DNA of 64,000 nt from Bacteroidales bacterium (GTDB lineage Bacteria; Bacteroidota; Bacteroidia; Bacteroidales; UBA12077), in the NCBI GenBank assembly GCA_003446015.1, contig DMBU01000013.1, positions 1 to 64,000 on the forward strand. The letters run 5' to 3'. The notes under the pieces were generated by a model, which saw only the letters and a list, made by a program, of their open reading frames with translations, ran no database searches and had not been told where the DNA came from. The translations under genes and the position numbers were made by a program. Every line of letters begins with the position of its first letter. The first letter of the stretch is position 1. This document shows positions 17,951 through 27,885 of this stretch, one piece after another.

Positions 17951-19228
17951 ATGAGAAAACCAGCAGTTCGACTTGTAATTTTTTTAGGTCTTATTTCAAT
18001 TATTGGAATTATAACATTGCAAGTGTATTTTTTTCAAATCACATTTAATAACGAAGAGCGAAAATTAAATCAGAAAATTCAGGTGGCTCTTTGGGATGTG
18101 GTTGAGCAAATTTATGACTTAAATAATATTCAATACCTTGGCAAAAATCCGGTATCTCAAGTTTCACCTGATTATTTTGTCGTAAATGTAAATGATTTTA
18201 TCGATGCAGAGGTGCTTGAACATTACCTAATTAGGACATTTGAGAAGCAAAACATTAATCTTGATTTTGAATATGCTATTTACGATTGCCAATCAGATAA
18301 AATGTTATTTGGTAAGTATATAAATCTAAGCAAACTCGAAGATAAACCATCAAGAATAGAATTACCTAAGCACGATGAATTTATTTACTATTTCGGAATT
18401 TATTTTCCTTCTCGTAAACAACATATTTTAGGAAGCATTCATAGTATCTATATTTTATCAGGGATATTAATTTTTGTAGTTTTGTTTTTAGCTTATGCCT
18501 TAATAGTCATATTGCAACAAAGACGTTTTTCTGAGCTTCAAAAAGATGTAGTTAATAACCTCACTCATGAGTTTAAAACGCCACTATCTTCAATTGTTCT
18601 TTCAGCTGATGTATTAAGCGAAAAGGATATTGTAAATGAGCCCGATCGAATTTTCAGATATTCACAAATAGTAAAAACACAGGCTAATACTTTATTGCAG
18701 CATATCGAAAAAGTACTTGGCATGAGTGAATTGGAAAATACAGGGAAGTTAAATAAGAAAAATATAAATCTTCATGAGTTTTTAAGTAACATAATGAATG
18801 ACTTCATTCAGCGAGTAAATGATAAACAAGGAACTTTTTCGCTGGAATTAAAAGCTCAGAATTATATGGTATGTGTGGATGAATTCCATTTTGCGAATTT
18901 GCTTTTAAACTTAGTCGATAATGCCTTAAAATATTGTGAAATTAAACCTGAGATTAGTATCTCAACTTATTCAGATAAAAAGAATGTTTATTTGCTTATA
19001 AAGGATAAGGGGATTGGAATACATAAAAAATATCAGAAAAAGATTTTTAAAAAGTTCTTTCGTATACCCACTGGCAATGTTCATAATGTGAAAGGTTTTG
19101 GTTTGGGATTGAGTTATGTAAGAGATATAATTAAAAGCCATGGTTGGAAATATAAACTGAAAAGTGAAATTAACGCGGGGACAGAATTTACATTAATTCT
19201 TCCACTAAAAGATAAAACCTGTGAATAA
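17951..19228 (+). CDS. Sensor histidine kinase
   Basis: About 425 residues from the ATG at 17951 (MRKPAVRLVIFLG); a TTG at 17903 would add 16 residues and is less likely. Two membrane helices flank a periplasmic sensor of about 150 residues. The kinase core follows: H-box NLTHEFKTPLSSIV, N-box NLLLNLVDNALKYC, G1 box KDKGIGI and G2 box GFGLGLSYV. The stop overlaps the regulator start by 8 nt, so the two are made together. The signal sensed is not evident. Confidence 0.9.
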   Translation: MRKPAVRLVIFLGLISIIGIITLQVYFFQITFNNEERKLNQKIQVALWDVVEQIYDLNNIQYLGKNPVSQVSPDYFVVNVNDFIDAEVLEHYLIRTFEKQNINLDFEYAIYDCQSDKMLFGKYINLSKLEDKPSRIELPKHDEFIYYFGIYFPSRKQHILGSIHSIYILSGILIFVVLFLAYALIVILQQRRFSELQKDVVNNLTHEFKTPLSSIVLSADVLSEKDIVNEPDRIFRYSQIVKTQANTLLQHIEKVLGMSELENTGKLNKKNINLHEFLSNIMNDFIQRVNDKQGTFSLELKAQNYMVCVDEFHFANLLLNLVDNALKYCEIKPEISISTYSDKKNVYLLIKDKGIGIHKKYQKKIFKKFFRIPTGNVHNVKGFGLGLSYVRDIIKSHGWKYKLKSEINAGTEFTLILPLKDKTCE

Positions 19229-19913
19229 AAGCACTAAAATATTATACGTTGAGGATGATGAAACCCTGAGTTATATTACAACTGACAATCTAAAAAGAAA
19301 AGGATTTGAGGTTGTTAATGCAAGTGATGGTTTGCAAGCATTTGAGCTTTTCTCAAAGGACACTTTTGATATTTGCCTTTTTGATATCATGCTTCCTAAA
19401 ATGGATGGTTTTGATCTGGCTCATAAAGTAAGATCAGTAAACAAAGAAATCCCGATTTTATTCATTACTGCAAAAACATTACCCGAAGACCGGGTTAAGG
19501 GACTATTATTAGGTGCTGATGATTATATTGTAAAGCCTTACAACATGGAAGAACTAATTCTTAGAATTCAGGTTTTTTTAAAACGAAAGAAAATAGTCCA
19601 TTCTGATTCTGAAAATAAAAAGATAAAAATGGGAAAAGCAATTTTTGATCGTGAAGAATTAAAACTGACAGTAGGAGCTAAAGAAAACAACTTGACATAT
19701 CGGGAAGCAGAACTTCTGAAGTTCTTTTTTGAAAATAAAAATACATTACTTACCCGCGAAAGAATATTAAATGTGTTGTGGGGCGATAACGATTATTTTG
19801 CTGGGCGTAGCCTGGATGTTTTTATTACCCGCTTAAGAAAATATTTTAAACCACTATCTGAAATTTCAATAGAAAATAAACATGGTGTTGGGTTTGTTTT
19901 TAAAGTTTTGTAA
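19221..19913 (+). CDS. OmpR-family response regulator
   Basis: A 230-residue regulator starting at a GTG inside the kinase gene. The receiver has acidic residues in YVEDDE, the phosphoacceptor Asp in CLFDIMLPKMDG, and the Thr-Ala and Lys-Pro positions in LFITAK and VKPY. A winged-helix DNA-binding domain of the OmpR type (LTYREAELLKFF ... RSLDVFITRLRKYF) completes it. It may control the efflux operon 340 bp downstream; that is inferred from position. Confidence 0.93.
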   Translation: MNKSTKILYVEDDETLSYITTDNLKRKGFEVVNASDGLQAFELFSKDTFDICLFDIMLPKMDGFDLAHKVRSVNKEIPILFITAKTLPEDRVKGLLLGADDYIVKPYNMEELILRIQVFLKRKKIVHSDSENKKIKMGKAIFDREELKLTVGAKENNLTYREAELLKFFFENKNTLLTRERILNVLWGDNDYFAGRSLDVFITRLRKYFKPLSEISIENKHGVGFVFKVL

Positions 19914-20254
19914 AAAGCTAATATTTCAAGAATCCATTTTTTAGTAAATCGGCTATACCCTAATAATAGGGTTATTCCACATTTGCATAGGGGTCAAGCA
20001 CAAGAATCCCCCCAACCCCTTCACCAAGGGAGTGTTAATCTTACCTCCCCCTTTTTAAAATGGGAACTAAGGGGAATTTGTAAATAACTCATCCTTAAAA
20101 AGAGTTTTACATTCCATTTTTACATATAAACACTTCACTCCTGAATAATATCATTTCGGTTAACTACAACCTTATATACAAATCATTTTGTTTTCTCTCA
20201 TCGTAATTTTGATTATTGAATCTTGAAAAATTAACTGAATAAAATATAACCAAC
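19914..20254. other. 341-bp intergenic region with small hairpin and repeat-like segment
   Basis: No gene was found here. A short perfect hairpin, ACCCTA-ataa-TAGGGT, lies at 19957-19972. A C-rich and G-rich segment at about 20003-20085 has AATCCCC near one end and GGGGAATT near the other, plus internal CCTT/AAGG and CCC/GGG pairs. It looks like a degenerate interspersed repeat of a kind often seen between Bacteroidota genes. The promoter of the efflux operon should lie in the last 150 bp, but no clear TAnnTTTG was found. Confidence 0.5.
20003..20085. repeat. Candidate interspersed palindromic repeat
   Basis: The segment is far richer in C and G than its surroundings. It has imperfect inverted ends (AATCCCC near 20004 and GGGGAATT near 20075) and inner C-run/G-run pairs around a TTTTTAAAA core. 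Only one copy is present in this window, so the call as a repeat is an inference from composition and symmetry. Confidence 0.4.
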
Positions 20255-21340
20255 ATGTTACAAAAAGATTATTGTATAAAAAAGTTAAGCAAAATCGCTA
20301 TTTTGTTTACGGGACTCATTCTTATTGTTTCCTGCAGCAGGACTGAAAATGAGGCAAACTCAAATTTAAAATTAGTAAAGACTGCCCAGGTAAAGCAAAT
20401 ACCTGTTGTTATGCAAAAACAGTTTCCCGGAGTTGTTGAGGCAAATGAGGAAGTGAATTTAGCTTTTCGGGTTGCTGGTCCAGTAATAAAAATATATGTC
20501 AGAGAAGGAGATTATATAAAAAAGGGTCAGCTTGTTGCCGAAATAGATTCACGTGATTATGAAGTTCAGAAAAATGCAGTTGAAGCACAAGCCAATCAGA
20601 TACAGTCTGAATACTCACGAATAGAGGAGCTAAATAGTCGCAAAAGTGTAGCCGATAACGATTATGAGAAAATGAAGGCTGGTAAGGAAATGATCGAAGC
20701 AAAACTTAAAAATGCAATTGATCAGTTGAACGATACAAAGCTTTACGCACCTTTCTCGGGATATATCACAAAAGTAAATTTCAAAGAAGGAGAGTTGGTA
20801 AATCTTGGAACCCCGATAGCCTCATTAATCGATGTAAGTATTTTAAAAGTTGAGATTGATGTTCCTGCTTCTATGCTGCTTTTAAAAGACAAAATTATAA
20901 ATATGGATTGCTTTCAGGAAGATATTCCAGATAAATCATTTCCTTTTAAATTAATGGCAACTAATGTAAAAGCTAATAATAATGGATTATATAAATTTTA
21001 TTTACAACATACTCCTTTGGGAAAGACGGAATTAGTTCCGGGTATGAATGTATCTGTAAAAATCAGTTATAAAGCCCGGGAAAATGACATTCTTAGTATT
21101 CCATTAAACGCTGTTTTTGAGCTAGATAATAAATCATATGTGTGGCTTGTAAAAGATTCTATTGTTCATAAGCAATTGGTTGAAACATGTAATATCATCT
21201 ATAAAGGTGAAATTGGAATTGTAAGTGGTTTGAACAAAGATCAGCATGTTGTTAGTGGTGGTCTTCATTTACTAAAGGAAAATGAAGCTGTAAAGATTGT
21301 TCCTCACGAGAGTGAAACCAATGTTGGAAACTTACTTTAA
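20255..21340 (+). CDS. RND efflux periplasmic adaptor (membrane fusion protein)
   Basis: A 361-residue lipoprotein (LIVSC, Cys27) of the HlyD/AcrA adaptor family. A barrel-sandwich (lipoyl-like) domain is seen in the segment VAGPVIKIYVREGDYIKKGQ. A short alpha-hairpin of about 55 residues follows, then the second lipoyl half (LYAPFSGYITKVNFKEGELV) and beta-barrel and membrane-proximal domains. It links the pump and the outer-membrane channel encoded next. The short hairpin is typical of adaptors for RND pumps of this group. Confidence 0.92.
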   Translation: MLQKDYCIKKLSKIAILFTGLILIVSCSRTENEANSNLKLVKTAQVKQIPVVMQKQFPGVVEANEEVNLAFRVAGPVIKIYVREGDYIKKGQLVAEIDSRDYEVQKNAVEAQANQIQSEYSRIEELNSRKSVADNDYEKMKAGKEMIEAKLKNAIDQLNDTKLYAPFSGYITKVNFKEGELVNLGTPIASLIDVSILKVEIDVPASMLLLKDKIINMDCFQEDIPDKSFPFKLMATNVKANNNGLYKFYLQHTPLGKTELVPGMNVSVKISYKARENDILSIPLNAVFELDNKSYVWLVKDSIVHKQLVETCNIIYKGEIGIVSGLNKDQHVVSGGLHLLKENEAVKIVPHESETNVGNLL

Positions 21341-21351
21341 TCTTATTAGTC

Positions 21352-24300
21352 ATGCATATTTCAGAGTTAGTATTTAAAAAGAAAAAGATATTTTACTTTC
21401 TATTAGTAGCTATTGTTATTGGAGGGATTTTTTCATTCAAAAAATTAAGTAAGCTCGAAGATCCTGAAATTACAGTAATGATTGCAAATGTTGTAACGGT
21501 TTATCCGGGAGCATCAGCACACGATGTTGAGTTGCAGGTAACTAAGATTTTAGAAGATGAAATATCAGCATTATCTGATATAAACAAAATACAGTCTCGT
21601 TCCGAAGCAAATGTTTCTATAATTAGTGTTGAACTTAAAATGACAGTTCCACAAGATGAAATACCTCAACGTTGGGAATTTTTGCGCCGTAAAATTGAAT
21701 TGGCTATTCCTAAACTCCCTAATGGCGTTAAGACTCCTATGGTGATAGATGATTTTAGCGACGTGTACGGAATGTTTTATGCAATGATCGCCGATGATGG
21801 ATTTTCATATCAGGAAATGAGCGATTATGCTGATTTTATAAGGCAAAACATGCTCGAAGTTAATGGCGTAAGAAAAGTTGCTATTTATGGAGAACAATCG
21901 CCTGAAATTTTAATTACGCTTTCCGCAGATAAAATGAGCGAAATGGGAGTTTTGCCCTTACAGATATTTTCTGCAATAAACGATCAGTGTAAAGAACTTT
22001 ACGCAGGTACTATGCAAAGCGGAATGCAACAAATACGTGTACATGTAAATGAGAAAGCCACAAGCCTTGATGATATTAAAAATATACTTATTAGCGGGAT
22101 AAACGGTTCATCTTTTAAACTAGGTGATATAGCACAAATAGAGAAAGGATATAACGACCCACTAAGGAATACCATGTATGTTAATAATCAAAAAGCTATT
22201 GGTATTGGAATTTCAATGGAGTCTGGAGAGAATATTATCGAAGTAGGAGAAAGGGTTGAAGATAAACTGACGAACTTACAATTACAAATCCCGTCTGGAA
22301 TCTCTTTTGAAAAAGTGTTTTTTCAGCCGGAAAAAGTAAGCAATTCTATTAATGGCTTTATGTGGAATCTAATTCTGTCGGTTGTTATTGTGATCGTTGT
22401 TTTGATGTTTACCATGGGATTCCGTGGAGGTGTTATTATTGGTAGTGGCTTACTTTTAACCATACTTGCTACTTTCCCTGTTTTATTAATCGCAGAAGGT
22501 ACTTTGCAACGGATTTCCTTAGGAGCATTTATTGTAGCTATGGGAATGCTTGTTGATAATGCCATTGTAGTACTCGATGGAATATTAATTGAAAGAGATA
22601 AAGGATATAGTGGTAAGAACGCTTATACCCGAACCGCAAAGCAAACTGCTATTCCTTTGTTAGCAGCAACATTGATTGCAATTGCAGCTTTTTTCCCTGT
22701 TTATCTATCTCCGGATACTGCCGGAACATACGTAAGAGATTTGTTTCTTGTGCTGGCTATATCTTTGTCAATAAGTTGGATTTTGGCATTAACACAGGTT
22801 CCTTTATTTGCATCATTTTTTTACAAGAATAAAGGAAAAAAGAAAAAGCCAAAAAAAGAACAAAACCAGTTTGACAAACCATTATACAGAATTTCAAAAA
22901 AAATACTGGAATTCGGATTACATCATAGAACAGTTACCATATCTTTTTCTGTTGCTATTCTGGCATTTTCACTTCTGGGGATTAAAAATGTAGATAAAAC
23001 CTTTTTCCCGGATTTCAGTTATAATCAGTTTTATATTGAACATACGCTGCCTAAGGGAAGCTCTCCCGAAATGGTAAATGAAAATCTGAGAAAAATAACC
23101 GATCACTTTAATACCTATGATGAGGTTGAAATGGTTGTAACAAGCCAGGGAATGACTCCTCTAAGGTATTGCCTTGTAAGAGGATTCATGTCGGAAAATG
23201 CAGATAATTACGGTGAGTTAATTGTCAATTTTAAGGATTATGAAACCATGCAAAAAATGCGACCGGTATTTAATGAATATTTGCGCACAGAATTTCCCGA
23301 AGCCTTAAGCAGAATACGAAAATATACTTTATCAATCAAAGCAACACACACTGTCGAAGCTCAGTTTACAGGTCCTGATCCGGCCGTTTTAAAACGCTTG
23401 AGTGGTGAAGTATCGGATTTAATGCTTCAAAATCCAAATGCCGATAGTTATTCGGTTTGCGATGACTGGAATCCTAAGGCAAAAACATTAACTGCTATTT
23501 ACGATCCTATTTCTGCAAGCAGAGCATCCGTAACACGAGAAGATGTTAATATGGCAATACTTGCAGCAACAGACGGACTGCCGGTTGCAACGGTTTATGA
23601 AGGGGCAACTGCTTTGCCTGTTCGATTCAGAGTTCGTGATAAGGTAGGGAATAGAATCGAAGATCTAAATGATATTCCGGTTTGGAGCACTATACCAAAT
23701 ATTAGTGGACTATTAGATATGAATAATATTATGGGATTATTCAATGGTTCAGTAAATACTGATGATTTGATTAAAGAAACCTTAACGGCTGTTCCTCTTA
23801 GTACGGTTACAAATGGAGTTAAGCTCGGATGGGAAGAGCCTGTTGTGCGTCGTTTAAATGGAAAGAGAGTTATTCAGGCGCAATGTGAGCCTGTTGACGG
23901 AATTAGTCCTGCTGAGCTTCAAAACGAATTAGATGAACAGGTAAAAAAGATTGATATTCCTGAAGGATATAGTTTCGAATGGGTCGGAGAATCTGAACTG
24001 AAAAGAGACGGGTTGAAAGGAATATTAAGCTTCTTACCATTGGCTGTTGCAATCATGATTCTCATACTTTTGCTGCTTTTTAATGATTATCGCAGGCCAC
24101 TGATCATAATTTTATGCTTACCATTGACTATCATTGGAATCGTTCCCGGCTTATTAATAACAGGACAACCTTTTTCTTTTATTGCTATTGTTGGAGTAAT
24201 TGGTTTATCGGGGATGATTATCAAAAATGCAATTGTTTTATTGGATGAAATTAAGATAAGACTAAAAGAAGCAGACTCGGCATATAAAGCCGTAATTGAT

Positions 24301-24498
24301 GCCACGATCTCAAGAATCAGGCCTGTAACGATGGCATCTTTAACAACAATTCTGGGTATGATACCATTACTTACTGATCCAATGTATGCTTCAATGGCGG
24401 TTGCTATCATTGCTGGATTGTTAGTCGGGACCTTAATTACACTTGTTTTTGTGCCGATATTATATTCGTCATTTTACAAGATTAAAATTGATAAATAA
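21352..24498 (+). CDS. RND family efflux pump, AcrB-like inner membrane transporter
   Basis: A 1048-residue proton-driven transporter with twelve helices and two large periplasmic loops. TM4 carries GMLVDNAIVVLDG: one Asp is kept and the second, part of the Asp-Asp pair of AcrB, is Asn. TM10-12 include IGLSGMIIKNAIVLLDE. It begins 11 nt after the adaptor gene. The substrate cannot be told; the overall form fits the HAE-1 (drug or amphiphile) side rather than metal pumps. Confidence 0.92.
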   Translation: MHISELVFKKKKIFYFLLVAIVIGGIFSFKKLSKLEDPEITVMIANVVTVYPGASAHDVELQVTKILEDEISALSDINKIQSRSEANVSIISVELKMTVPQDEIPQRWEFLRRKIELAIPKLPNGVKTPMVIDDFSDVYGMFYAMIADDGFSYQEMSDYADFIRQNMLEVNGVRKVAIYGEQSPEILITLSADKMSEMGVLPLQIFSAINDQCKELYAGTMQSGMQQIRVHVNEKATSLDDIKNILISGINGSSFKLGDIAQIEKGYNDPLRNTMYVNNQKAIGIGISMESGENIIEVGERVEDKLTNLQLQIPSGISFEKVFFQPEKVSNSINGFMWNLILSVVIVIVVLMFTMGFRGGVIIGSGLLLTILATFPVLLIAEGTLQRISLGAFIVAMGMLVDNAIVVLDGILIERDKGYSGKNAYTRTAKQTAIPLLAATLIAIAAFFPVYLSPDTAGTYVRDLFLVLAISLSISWILALTQVPLFASFFYKNKGKKKKPKKEQNQFDKPLYRISKKILEFGLHHRTVTISFSVAILAFSLLGIKNVDKTFFPDFSYNQFYIEHTLPKGSSPEMVNENLRKITDHFNTYDEVEMVVTSQGMTPLRYCLVRGFMSENADNYGELIVNFKDYETMQKMRPVFNEYLRTEFPEALSRIRKYTLSIKATHTVEAQFTGPDPAVLKRLSGEVSDLMLQNPNADSYSVCDDWNPKAKTLTAIYDPISASRASVTREDVNMAILAATDGLPVATVYEGATALPVRFRVRDKVGNRIEDLNDIPVWSTIPNISGLLDMNNIMGLFNGSVNTDDLIKETLTAVPLSTVTNGVKLGWEEPVVRRLNGKRVIQAQCEPVDGISPAELQNELDEQVKKIDIPEGYSFEWVGESELKRDGLKGILSFLPLAVAIMILILLLLFNDYRRPLIIILCLPLTIIGIVPGLLITGQPFSFIAIVGVIGLSGMIIKNAIVLLDEIKIRLKEADSAYKAVIDATISRIRPVTMASLTTILGMIPLLTDPMYASMAVAIIAGLLVGTLITLVFVPILYSSFYKIKIDK

Positions 24499-24529
24499 AT
24501 TAACTAGTTAAAGTTGTTTTCAAAAAGAT

Positions 24530-25960
24530 ATGAAGATGAAAGAAATAAAAATCATAATAATTATTTTGCTATTGACCAGTCCTTTTTTGATTAAGGCTCA
24601 AAAAAGTGAAGTATTAGAGCTTAGCCTTGATAAGTGCAGAACTATGGCCGAAGAAAATAGTGAGCTTGTAAAAATTGCCGAAGAAAACATTTCAAAAGCG
24701 AATGGCGAAAAACAAGCGGCTCAATCTGCCTGGTTTCCAAATATTTCTTTAACAGGCACAGGAATATATAATAAAAATGAAATTAATCAGGAGTTAGTTC
24801 TGCCAACCAAAGTTTTTGATATGACTACAGGTGAACTTGTTCCTAACATTGCCATAAACCCAATTACCGGTGAACCAATTATTGGACCAGACGGGAATCC
24901 TGTATTTAACACCTATGCTTTTATGCCTATTAACATTACCATACAAGGCGGATATATAGCATCTTTGTCGGCAGAACAGCCCATTTATGCAGGAGGTAAA
25001 ATAATTGCTGGAAATAAAATGGCAAGCATTGGAGAAAAAATGGCAGCAGAAAATAAAAATCTTAAAACTGCAGAAGTATTATTCGAAGCTGATAAAATGT
25101 ATTATACCTATTTGTCGGTTAAGGAGAAGGTTGTATTAGCAAAAAAATACCAGGGTTTACTTGATCAACTTGTAGCAATTGTAACAGATAGTTATCAAAC
25201 AGGAATGATAAATCAAAATGAGTTATTAAAAGTTCAGGTTCAATACAATGAAGCATCTTTACAAGTTCAAAAAGCAGAAAATGGACTGGAGCTATCAAGA
25301 ATGGCTTTATGTAGAGTTTTAGGTGTAGATTTTAACACTCCGATAGAAATCAATGATAGTATTGGGTATATTACAAGTGCTGTCGAAAATTATAGTTCAG
25401 ATGCTAAAGATCGAATTGAGTATAATCTTTTACAAAGTAATGTTGAAATGGCAAAGCAAAATATCAAAATGGTTCAGGGCGATTTCATGCCCAATGCGGG
25501 TATATCATTAGGATATAATTATTACAGTATTGCTTTGCAAAATATGGATAATTACGATTCTCATGGTTTTAGTGCAATAGCGAGTATTAAAATTCCGATT
25601 ACAAGCTTTGGAGAAAGAAAAGGGAAAGTAAAATCTGCAATAGCCGATTATAATATTAAGCAATACGAATTACAGCAAGCAACAGAATATCTTCAGTTAG
25701 AAATTGAGCAGGCAAGATTAAACTATCTAGATGCACAAACACGAGTTGAGATGACAAAAAAGTCATTAGAACAAGCAAACGAAAATTTAAGAATCAGCCA
25801 GGATAATTATAAGCTTGGAATGGAGACCATAGTTAATTTATTAGAAGCACAAGCCGAGTGGCAAAAAACATATAGTAATAGAATCGATGCGCTTACCGAT
25901 CTGAAAATTAAAGAAAGTAACTACCTAAAAGTTACCAACAGATTTAGATCCAATAACTAA
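24530..25960 (+). CDS. TolC-family outer membrane efflux protein
   Basis: A 476-residue outer-membrane channel with a signal peptide ending near FLIKAQ. Two halves of long amphipathic helices with Asn-Leu and Gln-Ala rich repeats are visible, such as QARLNYLDAQTRVEMTKKSL near the end. An insert rich in Pro and Gly at about residues 95-135 (PNIAINPITGEPIIGPDG) probably forms part of the beta-barrel loop. It is the third gene of the efflux operon. Confidence 0.9.
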   Translation: MKMKEIKIIIIILLLTSPFLIKAQKSEVLELSLDKCRTMAEENSELVKIAEENISKANGEKQAAQSAWFPNISLTGTGIYNKNEINQELVLPTKVFDMTTGELVPNIAINPITGEPIIGPDGNPVFNTYAFMPINITIQGGYIASLSAEQPIYAGGKIIAGNKMASIGEKMAAENKNLKTAEVLFEADKMYYTYLSVKEKVVLAKKYQGLLDQLVAIVTDSYQTGMINQNELLKVQVQYNEASLQVQKAENGLELSRMALCRVLGVDFNTPIEINDSIGYITSAVENYSSDAKDRIEYNLLQSNVEMAKQNIKMVQGDFMPNAGISLGYNYYSIALQNMDNYDSHGFSAIASIKIPITSFGERKGKVKSAIADYNIKQYELQQATEYLQLEIEQARLNYLDAQTRVEMTKKSLEQANENLRISQDNYKLGMETIVNLLEAQAEWQKTYSNRIDALTDLKIKESNYLKVTNRFRSNN

Positions 25961-25996
25961 ATTATGTACTTTTAAAATATAATTTTATCCATGTAA

Positions 25997-26809
25997 ATGA
26001 ACACAGAACCAGAAGATAAGTTAAGCGTTTTAGTAATTGAAGATGAGATTCATAATAGCAGAATGCTGTGCGATTTGATAATGAAATTACGTCCAGCCTG
26101 GAACATTCTATCCGTTCTGGAAAGTGTAAAGGAGAGCGTTGAATGGTTAAACGAAAACAAATCACCTGAACTTATTTTAATGGATATTCAGCTTTCGGAT
26201 GGCATTTGTTTTTCGATTTTTGAAAAAATAAATAAGCAAATAACTAGTAGGATTATCTTCACAACTGCATATGATGAATATGCAATTCGAGCCTTCAAAG
26301 TAAACAGCATCGATTATTTGTTAAAACCAATTAACGAACAAGAACTTGAAGCTGCTTTTAAAAAGTTTGAAAAATTAAGAATGGAAAGCTTCCCTGTTAA
26401 CTATTCTTTATCTGAGGATAAAAATTATTACATGAATGTAATTAAATCTATATTAGAAGGGAAGAAGGAGTACAGATCACGGTTTTTAATTACAGGAATT
26501 AGTGGTTATCAAAAAATAGAAACAAATGATATTGCATATATTTATAGTGATAACAAGTTAACATTTGCTGTTGATTTTAATAAAAAAGAATACACCTTGG
26601 ATTATAATCTTGAGCAAATGGAGTCGGAACTAAATCCTGATCAGTTTTATCGGTTAAACCGAAAAATAATTGTAAATATTAATGCTATTGTGAAAGTAAA
26701 TAATAACGAGGGCGGGAAATTAAATGTAATAACCAAACCCGAAACTGATTTTGAAATTAATGTTAGTCGGTTAAAAGCGACTGAATTTAAAGTATGGCTT
26801 GGTAAATAA
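25997..26809 (+). CDS. LytTR-type response regulator
   Basis: A 270-residue regulator with an N-terminal receiver (VIEDEIHNSRML, phosphoacceptor Asp in LILMDIQLSDG, and the LLKPI segment) and a C-terminal LytTR DNA-binding domain (Tyr-Ser-Asp-Asn-Lys near residue 181 and FYRLNRKIIVNINAI). It is 36 nt after the efflux operon and 9 nt before its kinase, so a LytTR-LytS pair is encoded in the order regulator then kinase. Confidence 0.9.
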   Translation: MNTEPEDKLSVLVIEDEIHNSRMLCDLIMKLRPAWNILSVLESVKESVEWLNENKSPELILMDIQLSDGICFSIFEKINKQITSRIIFTTAYDEYAIRAFKVNSIDYLLKPINEQELEAAFKKFEKLRMESFPVNYSLSEDKNYYMNVIKSILEGKKEYRSRFLITGISGYQKIETNDIAYIYSDNKLTFAVDFNKKEYTLDYNLEQMESELNPDQFYRLNRKIIVNINAIVKVNNNEGGKLNVITKPETDFEINVSRLKATEFKVWLGK

Positions 26810-26818
26810 CTACAAGGA

Positions 26819-27868
26819 ATGATTGAAAATCAAAGCATAGAGTTTTTTGTAAATATGGGAACGTACAATCCCAGGTATATTTCTATTCGTATTTTAATTA
26901 CATCTGTTTTGGCCATGTTTTTAATTTTTATTGCTGATAAATTGATTAACCCAATTAATGTTTACGGGCCTTTATTAGCAGGATATATAATAGCCATCAT
27001 TGGATTTAATTGTATAACCGAGGTAAATATTTTTTTGATAAATGTATTCAAGTCATCGGAAAGGTATAATAAAAATATTTATGTACATATGCTGGTCATG
27101 TTTTTAATTACAATCCTTGTAACATTTATATTTATTAAGATTGCCGAGATAATTTTTGGAAGCAATAACCTTTTACAACATGAGGTTACACAAATGATCC
27201 TTATTTTGGGATTGTTAATTTTACTCATTTATTTATTAATTATTGTATTGTCAGGAATAACAAAGGGATGGATTGAAAGTAAGAAAGAATTGAGCGACTT
27301 GAAACAAGCAAAATTATTGAGCGATTATAATTCCTTAAAAGATCGTTTAAACCCGCATTTTTTATTTAATAATCTGAGTGTTTTGAAGTCGCTGATAAGG
27401 TATAGCCCAAAAGATGCTGAAACATTTACTCAGAATTTCACCAATGTATACAGATATGTATTAAATAGCCACGAAAAATATACAGTTACTTTAGAAAATG
27501 AATTGGAGTTTCTAAATTCATACATTGCATTGCATAAGGAAAGAATTGGTGAAGGATTAGAAGTGTCAATCAATATTAAAGAAGATCTGTTGAAGAACGA
27601 GATTCCTCCAATGACCCTTCAATTGTTACTTGAAAATGCGATTAAACATAATATAGCCAGCAAAACACAAAAATTAAAAATTGAAATCGAATCGGATTTT
27701 TCAGGGAGTTTTTTAACAGTAAAAAACAACATCCATAAAAAGGAAACAACATATTCTACTCAAACAGGCTTAGACACTCTAAAAGCTCAATATTTACTAA
27801 TCGCAAATAAACCAGTCATAATTACTGATGATGGAGATTTTTTCACAGTTAAAATACCACTGTTGTAA
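26819..27868 (+). CDS. LytS-like histidine kinase
   Basis: A 349-residue membrane kinase of the LytS/YehU group. Four to five hydrophobic helices fill the first 145 residues. The His_kinase domain follows with LKDRLNPHFLFNNLSVLKSLI, in which the His of NPHFLFN is the phospho-site, and a short ATP-binding part (PPMTLQLLLENAIKHN). No sensor domain apart from the helices is seen. It converges on the U32 gene. Confidence 0.9.
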   Translation: MIENQSIEFFVNMGTYNPRYISIRILITSVLAMFLIFIADKLINPINVYGPLLAGYIIAIIGFNCITEVNIFLINVFKSSERYNKNIYVHMLVMFLITILVTFIFIKIAEIIFGSNNLLQHEVTQMILILGLLILLIYLLIIVLSGITKGWIESKKELSDLKQAKLLSDYNSLKDRLNPHFLFNNLSVLKSLIRYSPKDAETFTQNFTNVYRYVLNSHEKYTVTLENELEFLNSYIALHKERIGEGLEVSINIKEDLLKNEIPPMTLQLLLENAIKHNIASKTQKLKIEIESDFSGSFLTVKNNIHKKETTYSTQTGLDTLKAQYLLIANKPVIITDDGDFFTVKIPLL

Positions 27869-27885
27869 CTTTTTCTTATTAGATA

